Source of the DNA: Bacteroidota bacterium
GTDB taxonomy: Bacteria; Bacteroidota; Bacteroidia; B-17B0; Aurantibacillaceae
Reading direction: 5' to 3'
DNA: 64,000 nt
Assembly (NCBI GenBank): GCA_017303905.1
Contig: JAFLBH010000002.1
Coordinates: 653,006 to 717,005, forward strand
Shown here: positions 19,059-28,053 of the stretch, in pieces
Numbering within the stretch: position 1 is the first letter of the stretch
Layout of the letters: each line of letters opens with the position of its first letter
Notes under the pieces: generated by a model
Told to the model about the DNA's origin: nothing
Database searches by the model: none
What the model saw: the letters and a program-made list of their open reading frames with translations, nothing else
Made by a program: the position numbers and the translations under genes

Positions 19059-20498
19059 ATGCTGCGTACATTTACCATAATCTTTTTTTTGTTTACGAAA
19101 TTAATCGCGCAAACCGGCCTCGACGATGTAATTTCATCTTGGAAGACCGACAAAGCCTTAATTAATGGCACACATTCCTTCTGCGTCATGGATGCAAAAG
19201 AAGGAACAGTTTTAAAAGAATTAAACGCTCATACATCTGTCATTCCCGCGAGCACATTAAAAGTAATAACCACCTCAGCTGCGCTGGGTATTTTAGGGAA
19301 ATATTACCGCTACGAAACAAAAATATATTTCACCGGAAGTTTTGATAAAAACACAGGAATATTAAATGGTGATATCATCATTAAAGGTTCCGGCGATCCT
19401 ACCTTAAACTCCGAACATTTTAAATCAAAAAAAGACAGTAACGAAATCACCGATAAATGGGTTGAAGTTCTTATTAAAAAAGGATTGAAGGAACTGAATG
19501 GTAAAATCATTGCTGATGCTTCCTGTTTCGAACAACACATTCCGGCTAATTGGATTTGGGGCGACATTACCAATTATTTTGGAGCAGCACCATGCGGACT
19601 CTCCTTCAACGATAACTTATATGGAATAATATTCAAAAGTGGAGAAGCAGGAACCAAAGCAAGCATTAAAGAAATCAAACCCAATTACACCACCATTCAA
19701 TTAGAACACATTGCCAATGTCAAAGCTGCAGGTAAAGAAGATGAAGCTTATGTTACCGGTGACCCTTTCGGAAATAAACGCATTATCAGTGGAACCATTC
19801 CTCCTAACAAAGCGGCGTTAGAAGTGCGCGCCACTCTCCCCGACCCTGCTCTTTTATGCGCCGAGTTTTTACAACAATCACTTAACAAAGCAGGCATTAA
19901 AACACCGACACTTTGCGCCTACAGTAATTACGATGCGGAAAATGAAGTTTTGAAGAAAGAAAAAAATCTCATGCACACCCATTATTCTTCAGCGCTTGAA
20001 AAAATCGTTTTTTACACAAATCTCTATAGTAATAATTTGTTCTGCGAAACCCTTTTGAAAACCATTGGCAAAGGAAGCTCCTATACAGGTATTGAGAAAA
20101 CAAAAGAATATTGGAAACAAAAAGGTTTGAATGTGGATGAGTTATTTATGGTAGACGGCAACGGACTTTCACGCGCAAATACGGTAACAACCCATCTTGA
20201 AACAAGCTTACTACAAAAAATGTATTCGGACAGTATCAATTTCAAACCCTTTTACAACTCACTTCCGCAAGCCGGATTTAGCGGCAGTATGCGACAAGTT
20301 GGTAAAGGAACATTCATAGAAAAGAACATGCGTGCCAAAACGGGTTATATTAACCGTGCCCGCGGTTATTGCGGCTATGTGAAGACCAAAGCAGGCAAAG
20401 ACCTTTGTTTTTCAGTCCTCTTCAACAATTACAATTGCAGTCCAAAGGATATGAAGCTCAAAATTGAGCAGTTTTTAATTGCGTTGGCTGAGCTATAA
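19059..20498 (+). CDS. dacB: D-alanyl-D-alanine carboxypeptidase/endopeptidase (PBP4 type)
   Basis: The 479-residue reading from ATG 19059 starts with a signal peptide (MLRTFTIIFFLFTKLIAQ). An earlier TTG at 19038 is in frame but spoils the signal. It has the three penicillin-binding motifs: SxxK as Ser65-Lys68 (ASTLK), SxN as SNN in YSNNLFCE, and KTG in RAKTGYINRA. The large insertion between the first two motifs is typical of PBP4/class C enzymes. It trims peptidoglycan cross-links and stem peptides in the periplasm. Confidence 0.93.
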   Translation: MLRTFTIIFFLFTKLIAQTGLDDVISSWKTDKALINGTHSFCVMDAKEGTVLKELNAHTSVIPASTLKVITTSAALGILGKYYRYETKIYFTGSFDKNTGILNGDIIIKGSGDPTLNSEHFKSKKDSNEITDKWVEVLIKKGLKELNGKIIADASCFEQHIPANWIWGDITNYFGAAPCGLSFNDNLYGIIFKSGEAGTKASIKEIKPNYTTIQLEHIANVKAAGKEDEAYVTGDPFGNKRIISGTIPPNKAALEVRATLPDPALLCAEFLQQSLNKAGIKTPTLCAYSNYDAENEVLKKEKNLMHTHYSSALEKIVFYTNLYSNNLFCETLLKTIGKGSSYTGIEKTKEYWKQKGLNVDELFMVDGNGLSRANTVTTHLETSLLQKMYSDSINFKPFYNSLPQAGFSGSMRQVGKGTFIEKNMRAKTGYINRARGYCGYVKTKAGKDLCFSVLFNNYNCSPKDMKLKIEQFLIALAEL

Positions 20499-20502
20499 TT
20501 GC

Positions 20503-20510
20503 TATTTTTG
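20503..20510 (+). promoter_or_regulatory. promoter -7 box TATTTTTG before the YihY gene
   Basis: TATTTTTG fits the TAnnTTTG consensus. It lies only 6 bp before the chosen ATG, so a transcript from it would be almost leaderless. No convincing -33 box is seen because the dacB stop codon is immediately upstream. Confidence 0.4.
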
Positions 20511-20516
20511 TATAGC

Positions 20517-21833
20517 ATGGCAAATGTTGTCACCATTATTAAAAAAGGCTGGAGTTTTTTAACCGAAAAACTTTGGATCATCCGTTTAGATAAATTAAGT
20601 AAGCGTCAGGGCTTTTTAGTAAAACAACTCCGTATTTTTTCCTTATCTATTCAAGGCTTTAACGAAGACAAATGTTTAATTAAAGCCACCGCGCTTACTT
20701 TCTATACATTATTTTCCATTGTACCAATTGTAGCGCTTATTTTCGCCATTGGTAAAGGCTTTGGTTTTGATCAAACACTAAAGCAGCAAATGTTGCAAGA
20801 TTATAACGAGTACTCCACCATTTTAAATAATGTGTTTGTTTATGCAGATTCGCTTTTGCAAACTACCAGTGGTGGAATCATCGCGGGATTTGGAACTGTA
20901 TTGTTATTGTGGAGTATCATTTCGCTTTTAATGAATATTGAAAACAGCTTCAATGATATTTGGGAAATTCAAACAGGCAGAACCTGGTACCGTAAGATCA
21001 CCGATTACTTAACAATCATGTTGGTTTCTCCAATTTTTTTAATTCTCTCCGGAAGTTTAACAGTAATGATTCAAAGCAATGCTGATACATTACTTTTTTC
21101 CGGCGCAACCGCCATCGTATTAAAGCTCGTAGCGTTTTTAATGTTAGCCGGCGTATTTACCTTTATTTACATGGTGCTTCCAAATACGCGCGTTACATTT
21201 AAGTCAGCTTTTTCTGCAGCCTTAATTGCCACTGTTTTATTTGAACTATTAGAATGGGCTTACATTACTTTTCAGATCGGCGCTTCTAACTACAACAAAA
21301 TTTATGGAAGTTTCGCTGCTTTACCTTTATTTTTAATTTGGGTACAGTATAGTTGGTACATTGTTTTATTTGGAGCTGAAATCGCTTTCGCGAATCAAAA
21401 TGTGGACCATTATGAGTTGGAAAATGAAATTAAAAACATAAGTGTGCGCTATAAACGCGTAATGGCTTTAATTATTTGCAACAGAGTGGTGAAAAATTTC
21501 GCAGAAGGAAATCAACCTTACACATCGATACAAATTGCAAATGACTTGGATTTACCGGTAAGATTAGCCAGAAATGTAATTAATGAATTGGTTGAAACAA
21601 AAGTTTTGGCAGAAGTAAAAACCGAGAACGATAAAGAAATCGCTTATCAACCGGCTATTTCAGATTCTAAACTCACCATAAAATTCATTATGGATCGTTT
21701 GGATGAAAAGGGTGTTAACTCCTTACCAATAACTGACCAAAAAGAATTAGAAATAATTAACCGTTTGTTGGTTGATTTAGATAATGTAATGGATAATCCT
21801 AAGGGAAATTTACCGGTGAAAGACATTGTGTAA
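20517..21833 (+). CDS. YihY/BrkB family membrane protein
   Basis: The 438-residue reading from ATG 20517 has about six membrane helices in residues 40-310. These include the family stretches ATALTFYTLFSIVPIVALI and YGSFAALPLFLIWVQYSWYIVLFGAE. A cytoplasmic C-terminal part of about 110 residues resembles a winged-helix domain (YTSIQIANDLDLPVRLARNVINELVE). The family was once called ribonuclease BN, which is incorrect; the transported or bound substrate is unknown. It overlaps the DUF5683 gene by one base. Confidence 0.9.
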   Translation: MANVVTIIKKGWSFLTEKLWIIRLDKLSKRQGFLVKQLRIFSLSIQGFNEDKCLIKATALTFYTLFSIVPIVALIFAIGKGFGFDQTLKQQMLQDYNEYSTILNNVFVYADSLLQTTSGGIIAGFGTVLLLWSIISLLMNIENSFNDIWEIQTGRTWYRKITDYLTIMLVSPIFLILSGSLTVMIQSNADTLLFSGATAIVLKLVAFLMLAGVFTFIYMVLPNTRVTFKSAFSAALIATVLFELLEWAYITFQIGASNYNKIYGSFAALPLFLIWVQYSWYIVLFGAEIAFANQNVDHYELENEIKNISVRYKRVMALIICNRVVKNFAEGNQPYTSIQIANDLDLPVRLARNVINELVETKVLAEVKTENDKEIAYQPAISDSKLTIKFIMDRLDEKGVNSLPITDQKELEIINRLLVDLDNVMDNPKGNLPVKDIV

Positions 21834-22399
21834 TGAAGTCGGTTAAAGCAATAATTATTTTATCTCTCTTAATTTTCTTCAGCGGAAAAAATCTTGCGCA
21901 AACAGATACCGTAAAAGTGGAAAAGAAAAAAACGGTTTCTACATACCGCCGTGCTCGAACCGCTTCCATCATGAGTGCTGTTTTACCCGGTGCCGGACAA
22001 GTTTACAATAAAAAGTATTGGAAAGTTCCTATCATCTATGCCGGACTCGGCGGTTTTGGTTATTTATTTTATGTCAATCAGGAAAGATTTTCTTACTACA
22101 GCAAAAATTTAAAAGCAGAATACGACGATGATGCTTCAACTATTAATGAAACCGGTTACAGCGGAACGCAATTACAAACTTTAAAGGCAGATTATCGCAA
22201 AACGCGTGATTTGGGACTAATTGGTTGTGCTGTATTTTATGCTTTAAATATTTTAGACGCGAACGTGGACGCGCACTTAACCACTTTTGATGTAAGCGAT
22301 GATTTGAGTTTGCAAATTAAACCTTACAGCAATTTTTATTCATTCAATAACAACAGCGGTATCCAAAACGGAATCGCCATACATTTAAACTTCAAGTAA
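21833..22399 (+). CDS. DUF5683 domain protein
   Basis: The 188-residue product has a signal peptide (FSGKNLAQ). The DUF5683 core follows, marked by SIMSAVLPGAGQVYNKKYWK, YAGLGGFGYLFY and a C-terminal DANVDAHLTTFDVSDDLSL. It probably resides in the envelope; the function is unknown. It overlaps the YihY gene by 1 bp and lies 1 bp from dapB. In Bacteroidota, DUF5683 genes often neighbour parB and dapB, and here dapB keeps that link. Confidence 0.88.
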   Translation: MKSVKAIIILSLLIFFSGKNLAQTDTVKVEKKKTVSTYRRARTASIMSAVLPGAGQVYNKKYWKVPIIYAGLGGFGYLFYVNQERFSYYSKNLKAEYDDDASTINETGYSGTQLQTLKADYRKTRDLGLIGCAVFYALNILDANVDAHLTTFDVSDDLSLQIKPYSNFYSFNNNSGIQNGIAIHLNFK

Positions 22400-22400
22400 T

Positions 22401-23111
22401 ATGCGTATTGTTTTATTAGGCTATGGAAAAATGGGCAAAGAGATAGAAAAAATTGCCCTCGACAGAAAACATGAAATCGTTTTAAAAGTTGACGAAACGA
22501 ATGCCAATACCATTACCAAAGAAGATTTAAAAAAGGGAGATGTTGCCATTGAATTTAGCACACCTCACACCGTAGTCAATAATATTTATAAATGTTTAGA
22601 TGCACAATTACCCATCGTAGTTGGAACAACAGGGTGGTACGAGCAATTTGAAAAAATAAAAAGTGATTGCGCTACTAAAAAAAGTTCTCTGTTTTACGCC
22701 ACTAACTTTAGTATCGGAGTTAACTTATTTTTTAAAGTGAATAAATACTTAGCGGAGCTGATGAACAACTACCCTGACTATAATGTGAGCATGGAAGAAA
22801 TTCATCATATCCACAAATTAGATAAACCTAGCGGAACTGCTATCACCTTAGCAGAGCAAATCATTCAGAAGATTGACCGCAAAACAGGATGGAGCATCGA
22901 CCAACAAAATCCGGATACTTTATTTATTAAAGACATCCGCGAAGGTGAGGTTCCGGGAACGCACATCATTAAATATTCCTCAGTAATTGATGATATTGAA
23001 ATCATGCATAAGGCACATAACCGCAAAGGCTTTGCCTTAGGCGCCGTACTAGCTGCCGAATTTATGCACAATAAGAAAGAAGGGATTTACACGATGAGTG
23101 ATTTGATTTAG
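22401..23111 (+). CDS. dapB: 4-hydroxy-tetrahydrodipicolinate reductase
   Basis: The 236-residue enzyme makes tetrahydrodipicolinate for lysine and diaminopimelate synthesis. It has the nucleotide-binding start LLGYGKMGKEI, VVGTTGW, and the catalytic block MEEIHHIHKLDKPSGTA. DIREGEVPGTH and FALGAVLAAEFM complete the C-terminal half. The length is at the short end for DapB, as in other Bacteroidota. Confidence 0.96.
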   Translation: MRIVLLGYGKMGKEIEKIALDRKHEIVLKVDETNANTITKEDLKKGDVAIEFSTPHTVVNNIYKCLDAQLPIVVGTTGWYEQFEKIKSDCATKKSSLFYATNFSIGVNLFFKVNKYLAELMNNYPDYNVSMEEIHHIHKLDKPSGTAITLAEQIIQKIDRKTGWSIDQQNPDTLFIKDIREGEVPGTHIIKYSSVIDDIEIMHKAHNRKGFALGAVLAAEFMHNKKEGIYTMSDLI

Positions 23112-23155
23112 GATTCTTTTCCCCGCTGATGACGCGGATTTACGCAGAGAGCAAC

Positions 23156-23920
23156 CTAACTCTTCCTACACAAATAAATCATTTCTCCAGCCGGTAAGCG
23201 ATAACGATCTACTAAATCGGCGCCGATTGTATTCACAAAATCATCCACCGTTACATTAAATCCGGCTGCAGCCAATTTATCTTTATAATCCAATCCGAAT
23301 AAACGCACGTGATCTTTTTGCCAGTAATGCAATTCGCGATCAGCTTCACTGGTAATACTTTTATCTTCGTAAGTGGTTGCTCTGGTCGTATCCAAAGGAA
23401 CCTGAAAAATACCCCATCCTCCCGGCTTCATGATGCGGTGTAGCTCACGCATACAACGATCCGCATCCTCTACATGTTCCAAAACATGATTACAAAAAAT
23501 AACATCAAAAGTGTTATCCTGAAAAGGCGCATTGTGTAAATCGAAATGTATGTCTGCTATTGGTGAGTTATAATCACCGGTTGTATAATCCAAATTCGGC
23601 ATGGCGCGGAATAACTTATAAAAACATTGCTCCGGCGCAATATGAAGGACTTTGTGTTTAGAAGTAAAGAAATCAGTCTTTTGTTTTAGATACAACCATA
23701 ATAAGCGGTGACGCTCTAAAGACAAACTACCCGGACAAAGTACGTTTTTACGTTTGGCACGACCCGAATAACCATAAGGTAAAAATTTACGATAGGTCTT
23801 ACCGCTAATAGGATCTTCGTAACGTGTTCCATAATATAACAATGGCGCTATTTTACTAAACAGCAAGCTAAATTGAATTAATATGGGGCGTGGAATAACC
23901 CTTAATAAAAAGTGAAACAT
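23156..23920 (-). CDS. class I SAM-dependent methyltransferase
   Basis: The 254-residue protein has a methyltransferase_11-type domain in its middle: LHIAPEQCFY in place of the usual glycine-rich motif I, DLHNAPFQDNTFDVIFCNHV and LEHVEDADRCMRELHRIMKPGG. The first 80 residues are basic with a hydrophobic N-terminus (PILIQFSLLFSKIAPLLYYG), possibly membrane-associated. The substrate is unknown. It is convergent with dapB. Confidence 0.85.
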   Translation of the reverse strand: MFHFLLRVIPRPILIQFSLLFSKIAPLLYYGTRYEDPISGKTYRKFLPYGYSGRAKRKNVLCPGSLSLERHRLLWLYLKQKTDFFTSKHKVLHIAPEQCFYKLFRAMPNLDYTTGDYNSPIADIHFDLHNAPFQDNTFDVIFCNHVLEHVEDADRCMRELHRIMKPGGWGIFQVPLDTTRATTYEDKSITSEADRELHYWQKDHVRLFGLDYKDKLAAAGFNVTVDDFVNTIGADLVDRYRLPAGEMIYLCRKS

Positions 23921-23993
23921 ACAGGTGCAAAAATAGGGTTTATTCGGCTTAAATAACCAAAAAAACAGCCTAAATTGTTACATTTGCAGAGTT

Positions 23994-25673
23994 ATGAGCA
24001 AAGTACAAGCTAAAGCAAAAACAACAGTAAAAAAGCCGAGCGACACTATCAGTAAGTTGGAAAACTGGTTTACCGTAAACAGCAAGAAAACTTTTTACAC
24101 CTTAAGTTCCTTATGTTTATTGTTCTCCCTCATGTTTTTTAATGCCCGCATCAGCGAGGCGCATGACGATGCTTTGTATCTTGAAGCCGGCTGGCGTTTT
24201 GTGAATGAATTCCCAAATTATTTTTACACGCAAAATGCCCCGCTCTATCCTTTGTTCCTTGCCTTACTCACTAAGTTATTCGGATTAAAACTTATTCTCT
24301 TTAAACTTTTTTCAGTTGCCTTTAACTTCTTCGGATTTGTTTTCTTCTATAAAGCCTTTGAAAAACGTTTGCCATACGCGGTGTTTATTCCGGTTGCTGT
24401 ATTCGTAGCCATCAACCATTTAATCATGTATTACGCCAGCATGACTTTTACGGAGGCGTTTTACTTTTTCTTACAAGGCTTGTTTTTCTTTTATGCAACT
24501 AAAACCGTAGAAACCGTTCAGAAAGAAAACGTAAACATGAATACCCAATGGAAACTTTGGTTAATGTTGGGCTTAAGTATGTTTTTAATGAGTACCGCGA
24601 AAAGTGCGGCGGTAGTTGTTGTTCCTGCTATCGTTTTATATTTCTTCCTGGAGAAAAACTACAAAGCCTTAGGTTTCTCTATTGCATCATATCTTATTTT
24701 CAAAATTGCTTACGAAGGCATTGTAAGAATTATCTGGGGTGCGCAAAATCAATTTAAAGGACAAAGCCGCATCTTAATGCAGAAAGATCCCTATGATAAA
24801 TCATTAGGTGATGAAGATGTTTCAGGATTTATTCAGCGCTTTTTTGACAACAGTGAATTATACTTATCAAAACGTTTCTTTCAAATTATCGGATGGCGTG
24901 ATGAAGCATCATTGGAAGTTTATGGTCTATTAGCTTTTCTAGTGATTACAGTTACTTTACTGGGTTTGTGGATGGTGTTTAAACAAAAGAATAAACCTTT
25001 GTTTCTGTTTGGTTTATTTACAGGCGCGCAATTAGTTCTCTCTTTTGTGATATTACAAGCCAGATGGGATCAACCACGTATTGTATTAGTGTGTATGCCT
25101 ATCATGTTATTACTCATCTTTAACTTATTCTACAATTACACCCACAAAATGAGCATGGGCAAATTAATTTACATTGCCATTACTGTTTTAATTATTGGTT
25201 CTGTGTTTTTATCAAGCGTAAAACGTGGTATGCCAAATATTCCGATTGTACAGAAGAATTTAAAAGGCGATAAATATTTTGGTTATTCACCTGATTGGGT
25301 AAACTATTTACGTTGCAGCGAATGGTGTGCCGACAGTTTAAAGAAAGAAGACCTGGTAGCTTGCCGTAAAGCGCCAATGAGTTTCGTGTATGGAAAGGGT
25401 AAGAAGTTCTTCCCTATTTACAGTGTCATTAAAAAAGATTCTTTAACACAGCAATCGCATCCTGACAGCGCCTTGGCTTATTTTGCGTCACAAAATGTAA
25501 CGCATATTATGGTGGCAAGCTTGCGAATTGATCCGAGCAAAAATACCGGACAAATCATTAATACGGTTCACAACATTGTACAGCCTATCATGCAAAAATA
25601 TCCGGATAAGCTTAGACTTATTCATACAGAAGGTGTAGCAGAACAATGCTATTTGTTTGAGATAAAGAAGTAA
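23994..25673 (+). CDS. GT-C type glycosyltransferase-like membrane protein
   Basis: The 559-residue protein has about ten membrane helices and a soluble C-terminal part of about 140 residues. After the first helix, the first extracytoplasmic loop contains HDDALYLEAGWRF, resembling the acidic catalytic loop of GT39/ArnT/PMT-type enzymes that use lipid-linked sugars. I infer a polyprenyl-phosphate-sugar transferase. The acceptor cannot be read from the sequence. It is divergent from the methyltransferase gene. Confidence 0.75.
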   Translation: MSKVQAKAKTTVKKPSDTISKLENWFTVNSKKTFYTLSSLCLLFSLMFFNARISEAHDDALYLEAGWRFVNEFPNYFYTQNAPLYPLFLALLTKLFGLKLILFKLFSVAFNFFGFVFFYKAFEKRLPYAVFIPVAVFVAINHLIMYYASMTFTEAFYFFLQGLFFFYATKTVETVQKENVNMNTQWKLWLMLGLSMFLMSTAKSAAVVVVPAIVLYFFLEKNYKALGFSIASYLIFKIAYEGIVRIIWGAQNQFKGQSRILMQKDPYDKSLGDEDVSGFIQRFFDNSELYLSKRFFQIIGWRDEASLEVYGLLAFLVITVTLLGLWMVFKQKNKPLFLFGLFTGAQLVLSFVILQARWDQPRIVLVCMPIMLLLIFNLFYNYTHKMSMGKLIYIAITVLIIGSVFLSSVKRGMPNIPIVQKNLKGDKYFGYSPDWVNYLRCSEWCADSLKKEDLVACRKAPMSFVYGKGKKFFPIYSVIKKDSLTQQSHPDSALAYFASQNVTHIMVASLRIDPSKNTGQIINTVHNIVQPIMQKYPDKLRLIHTEGVAEQCYLFEIKK

Positions 25674-25712
25674 TTAATTCAATAAATCTCGTATTTTTGT
25701 AGCCCTTAATCA

Positions 25713-25800
25713 GGAGACTTGTCCGAGTGGTTGAAGGAGCACGCCTGGAAAGTGTGTATACGCCAAAAGCGTATCGAGAGTTCGAATCTCTCAGTCTCCG
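25713..25800 (+). tRNA. tRNA-Ser(GGA)
   Basis: Acceptor arms GGAGACT and AGTCTCC pair (25713-25719 and 25793-25799), with discriminator G at 25800. The anticodon stem CACGC/GTGTG holds loop CTGGAAA, giving anticodon GGA for UCC/UCU serine codons. A long variable arm (tatacgccaaaagcgtat) confirms a class II tRNA. The T arm is GAGAGTTCGAATCTCTC. CCA is not encoded. A -7 box TATTTTTG (25692-25699) precedes it. Confidence 0.97.
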
Positions 25801-25806
25801 CTGAAT

Positions 25807-25919
25807 AAATCAAATTATGTCCCGCCAAAGCGGGACTTTTTGTTTTCCGGAAAGACCGTAAAGCTTGCTTTTAAGGTCTTGTAGGAAAATAAAAATCAGC
25901 GTAGCGGATAATTTGATTT
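25807..25919. repeat. nested inverted-repeat unit a, downstream of tRNA-Ser
   Basis: Outer arms AAATCAAATTAT (25807-25818) and ATAATTTGATTT (25908-25919) are perfect inverted copies. Inner arms TTTTTGTTTTCC (25837-25848) and GGAAAATAAAAA (25884-25895) match with one G-T position. Between them lie a terminator hairpin (25819-25836), a central imperfect hairpin (about 25850-25880) and a right-hand degenerate hairpin. The unit can fold as local hairpins or as one long cruciform. Two more units of this layout are at 25973-26081 and 36376-36472. Confidence 0.75.
25819..25843 (+). terminator. tRNA-Ser terminator
   Basis: gtcccgc (25819-25825) pairs with gcgggac (25830-25836) around a 4-nt loop and is followed by TTTTTG. 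It is the first hairpin of repeat unit a. Confidence 0.85.
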
Positions 25920-25926
25920 TGACTTC

Positions 25927-25966
25927 CGGTGAATAAGAGATCATTTTAATAATCTCTTATTCACCG
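25927..25966. repeat. 15-bp perfect inverted repeat between units a and b
   Basis: cggtgaataagagat (25927-25941) is the exact reverse complement of atctcttattcaccg (25952-25966), with a 10-nt AT-rich spacer. It lies in the 378-bp stretch between tRNA-Ser and the GNAT gene, where I see no coding sequence. Confidence 0.85.
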
Positions 25967-25972
25967 CTGATA

Positions 25973-26081
25973 AATGAAAACCCGCTTTTAGCGGGTTTTT
26001 TAGTTTGAATGCGTTGCAAATTCATTTGCATTAGCATGAGAACTAAAAAACCTGATTTGCGTAGCAAATATGGTTTTCATT
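25973..26081. repeat. nested inverted-repeat unit b
   Basis: Outer arms AATGAAAACC (25973-25982) and GGTTTTCATT (26072-26081) are perfect. Inner arms GGTTTTTTAGTT (25994-26005) and AACTAAAAAACC (26041-26052) are perfect. Three hairpins fill the gaps: cgct-ttt-agcg, a central one built on ttgcaaat/atttgca (26007-26040), and atttgc-gta-gcaaat (26053-26071). The left hairpin is a terminator on the plus strand. The right one, read on the minus strand, also looks like a terminator. Confidence 0.8.
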
Positions 26082-26178
26082 ATGACTCTCGGTTATGAGA
26101 GATCAACGAAGTTAATCTGATCGTGACAATAAATTATTCTTATTAAATTGCACTTATAATATTTCCTTGATTCAAAAT

Positions 26179-26703
26179 ATGTCAGAAATCAAAATCATAA
26201 AAGCGTTAACTAATGATGTAATGCAATTACAAAAAATCGGACGTGAAACTTTTATAGAAACATTCTCAGAAGAAAATACCGAAGAGAATATGAAAAAATA
26301 TTTGGAGGAAGGTTTTTCTGCAGAAAAAATGCAGACTGAACTTCAAAACATCCATTCTGAATTTTATTTCGCGGAACAAGACAAACAAATAATCGGCTAT
26401 CTGAAAATAAATTTTGGTTCCTCACAAACAGAATTGAAAGACACCAATGCTTTAGAGATTGAACGCATTTATGTTCTAAAAGAATTTCATGGTAAAAAGA
26501 TTGGTCAACTACTCTACCAAAAGGCACTTGATATAGCACATCAAAAAAAGATGAAGTATGTTTGGTTAGGGGTATGGGAAAAGAACCTGAGAGCCATTAG
26601 TTTTTATAAGAAAAACGGGTTTTTTGAGTTCGATAAACATATTTTCGTTCTCGGTAACGACAAACAAACCGATATTATGATGAAACTGGAATTAAATTAT
26701 TAA
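26179..26703 (+). CDS. GNAT family N-acetyltransferase
   Basis: The 174-residue protein starts at ATG 26179; an in-frame TTG at 26167 is less likely. It has the GNAT fold, with the acetyl-CoA-binding motif A in IERIYVLKEFHGKKIGQLLY (V-x-x-x-x-x-G-x-G/I-x pattern) and a C-terminal WEKNLRAISFYKKNGF typical of motif B. It should acetylate a small molecule or protein amine in the cytoplasm; the substrate is unknown. Confidence 0.88.
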   Translation: MSEIKIIKALTNDVMQLQKIGRETFIETFSEENTEENMKKYLEEGFSAEKMQTELQNIHSEFYFAEQDKQIIGYLKINFGSSQTELKDTNALEIERIYVLKEFHGKKIGQLLYQKALDIAHQKKMKYVWLGVWEKNLRAISFYKKNGFFEFDKHIFVLGNDKQTDIMMKLELNY

Positions 26704-26718
26704 AAGAAAAATTTCAGG

Positions 26719-27291
26719 CTATTTCTCGCCCCATCTATAGGTTTTCTGCTCAATGCCTGCCAAATCCAGAACTCTGTCGACTACCGTTGCAGCCAGCTCT
26801 TCAAAATTGGTAGGATTTGAATAAAACGATGGTGAAGCCGGACAAATAATTCCGCCTGCTTCGGTAACGGTTTTCATGTTACTGATATGAATAAGACTTA
26901 AAGGTGTATCGCGCATTACCAAAATTAATTTTCGTCGCTCCTTTAATACAACATCTGCGGCGCGTGTGATTAAATCGTTACTGATTCCTGAAGCAATACG
27001 CGCCATCGTTCCCATGCTGCAAGGCACTACAATCATTACCGTATATTTTGCCGAACCGGATGCGAAAGGCGCGTTAAAATCATTCTTTGAATAAAAAGTA
27101 AATGGATACTTGTCAAAATCATTTTGCTTTAACTCATGTTTCCAAACTTCCTTCGCGTTATCACTCATTACCACGCCAACAGCTTCTAATTGCTCTTTGT
27201 GTTTAGCTAATTTATCTAACAACACTTTGGCATAAATACTACCGCTAGCGCCGGTAATGGCGACTACTATTTTAATTTTGGGCTGACTCAC
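26719..27291 (-). CDS. ubiX: flavin prenyltransferase UbiX
   Basis: The 190-residue protein has the UbiX start VVAITGASGSIYAKVLLDKL, the flavin-binding PCSMGTMARIASGISNDLITRAADVVLKERR region (split here across residues about 90-120) and VMRDTPLSLIHISNM. It attaches a dimethylallyl group to FMN, making prenylated FMN for UbiD-type decarboxylases. In a menaquinone-using bacterium this often serves a UbiD homologue. It overlaps the upstream barrel gene by 20 bp on the same strand. Confidence 0.93.
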   Translation of the reverse strand: MSQPKIKIVVAITGASGSIYAKVLLDKLAKHKEQLEAVGVVMSDNAKEVWKHELKQNDFDKYPFTFYSKNDFNAPFASGSAKYTVMIVVPCSMGTMARIASGISNDLITRAADVVLKERRKLILVMRDTPLSLIHISNMKTVTEAGGIICPASPSFYSNPTNFEELAATVVDRVLDLAGIEQKTYRWGEK

Positions 27292-27952
27292 TTTTCTTCT
27301 TTGGCGTTATTTTATAAGTAAACAACATTTGTAACACATTGTTGTAATATCCCTTATTGAAAGTTCTTGCTAATATATTATTGTAATAAGGCGCGAAGTT
27401 TCCTCCAAACGGACGTGTCGTCATAAAGGAGTTACTGCATCTTAACTCAAAGGCGAGCTTGGGCATTATATTCATACCCATCCCAACATTGACACTGTAA
27501 TCATATTTTTGAAAAGGAAACATACCAGTTAGGCTACCTATTTCACTTTCTTCAACATAATTAATAAGATAGGCAAAAGCTCCTCCGATGGTTAAAAAAA
27601 CTCTTTTGGTATTGTACTTTAACATCAATGGAACTTCTACATAATTTAAGTTCACATAATAAAAACGATAATCAAATTTTTCAGGGTTTTGGTTCCTGCG
27701 TGAGCCTTTTTGAATAAATGTAATTCCAAAATCGGCATCCAATACTTTATTTAATTTGGCTTCAATCAGCAAACCACCCATAAATCCCAATTTATTATAG
27801 CCCGCGTAATTATCGCCATGAATTTGGCTGGCCGTTAAGCCCAAAGCCGGCATCAAAGCAAATTTTTGCTCCTGCGCCTTTAAGGCTGAAAAGGCTATAC
27901 AAAGGAAAAATATGAGGGTTCTGGCTTTCAAAAAAATCTGATAATCACTCAA
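27272..27952 (-). CDS. PorT-like outer-membrane beta-barrel protein
   Basis: The 226-residue product has a signal region (FFLCIAFSALKAQ). Alternating beta-strands follow, typical of the PorT/outer-membrane beta-barrel family: a short strand GLLIEAKLNKVL, then FGITFIQKGS, VPLMLKYNTKRVFLTIGG, and MGMNIMPKLAFELR. PorT is a type IX secretion component in some Bacteroidota, but this fold is common, so I do not claim it is the secretion protein itself. It overlaps ubiX by 20 bp. Confidence 0.75.
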   Translation of the reverse strand: MSDYQIFLKARTLIFFLCIAFSALKAQEQKFALMPALGLTASQIHGDNYAGYNKLGFMGGLLIEAKLNKVLDADFGITFIQKGSRRNQNPEKFDYRFYYVNLNYVEVPLMLKYNTKRVFLTIGGAFAYLINYVEESEIGSLTGMFPFQKYDYSVNVGMGMNIMPKLAFELRCSNSFMTTRPFGGNFAPYYNNILARTFNKGYYNNVLQMLFTYKITPKKKSESAQN

Positions 27953-28053
27953 ATTTACGACTTTTTAAACTTTTTTTTTAAATTAGATTAAACCTTCAAC
28001 AGTTCCTATCGTCAAAAGTTCAAATTCGTTAAAACACAAATAAAATATACGTT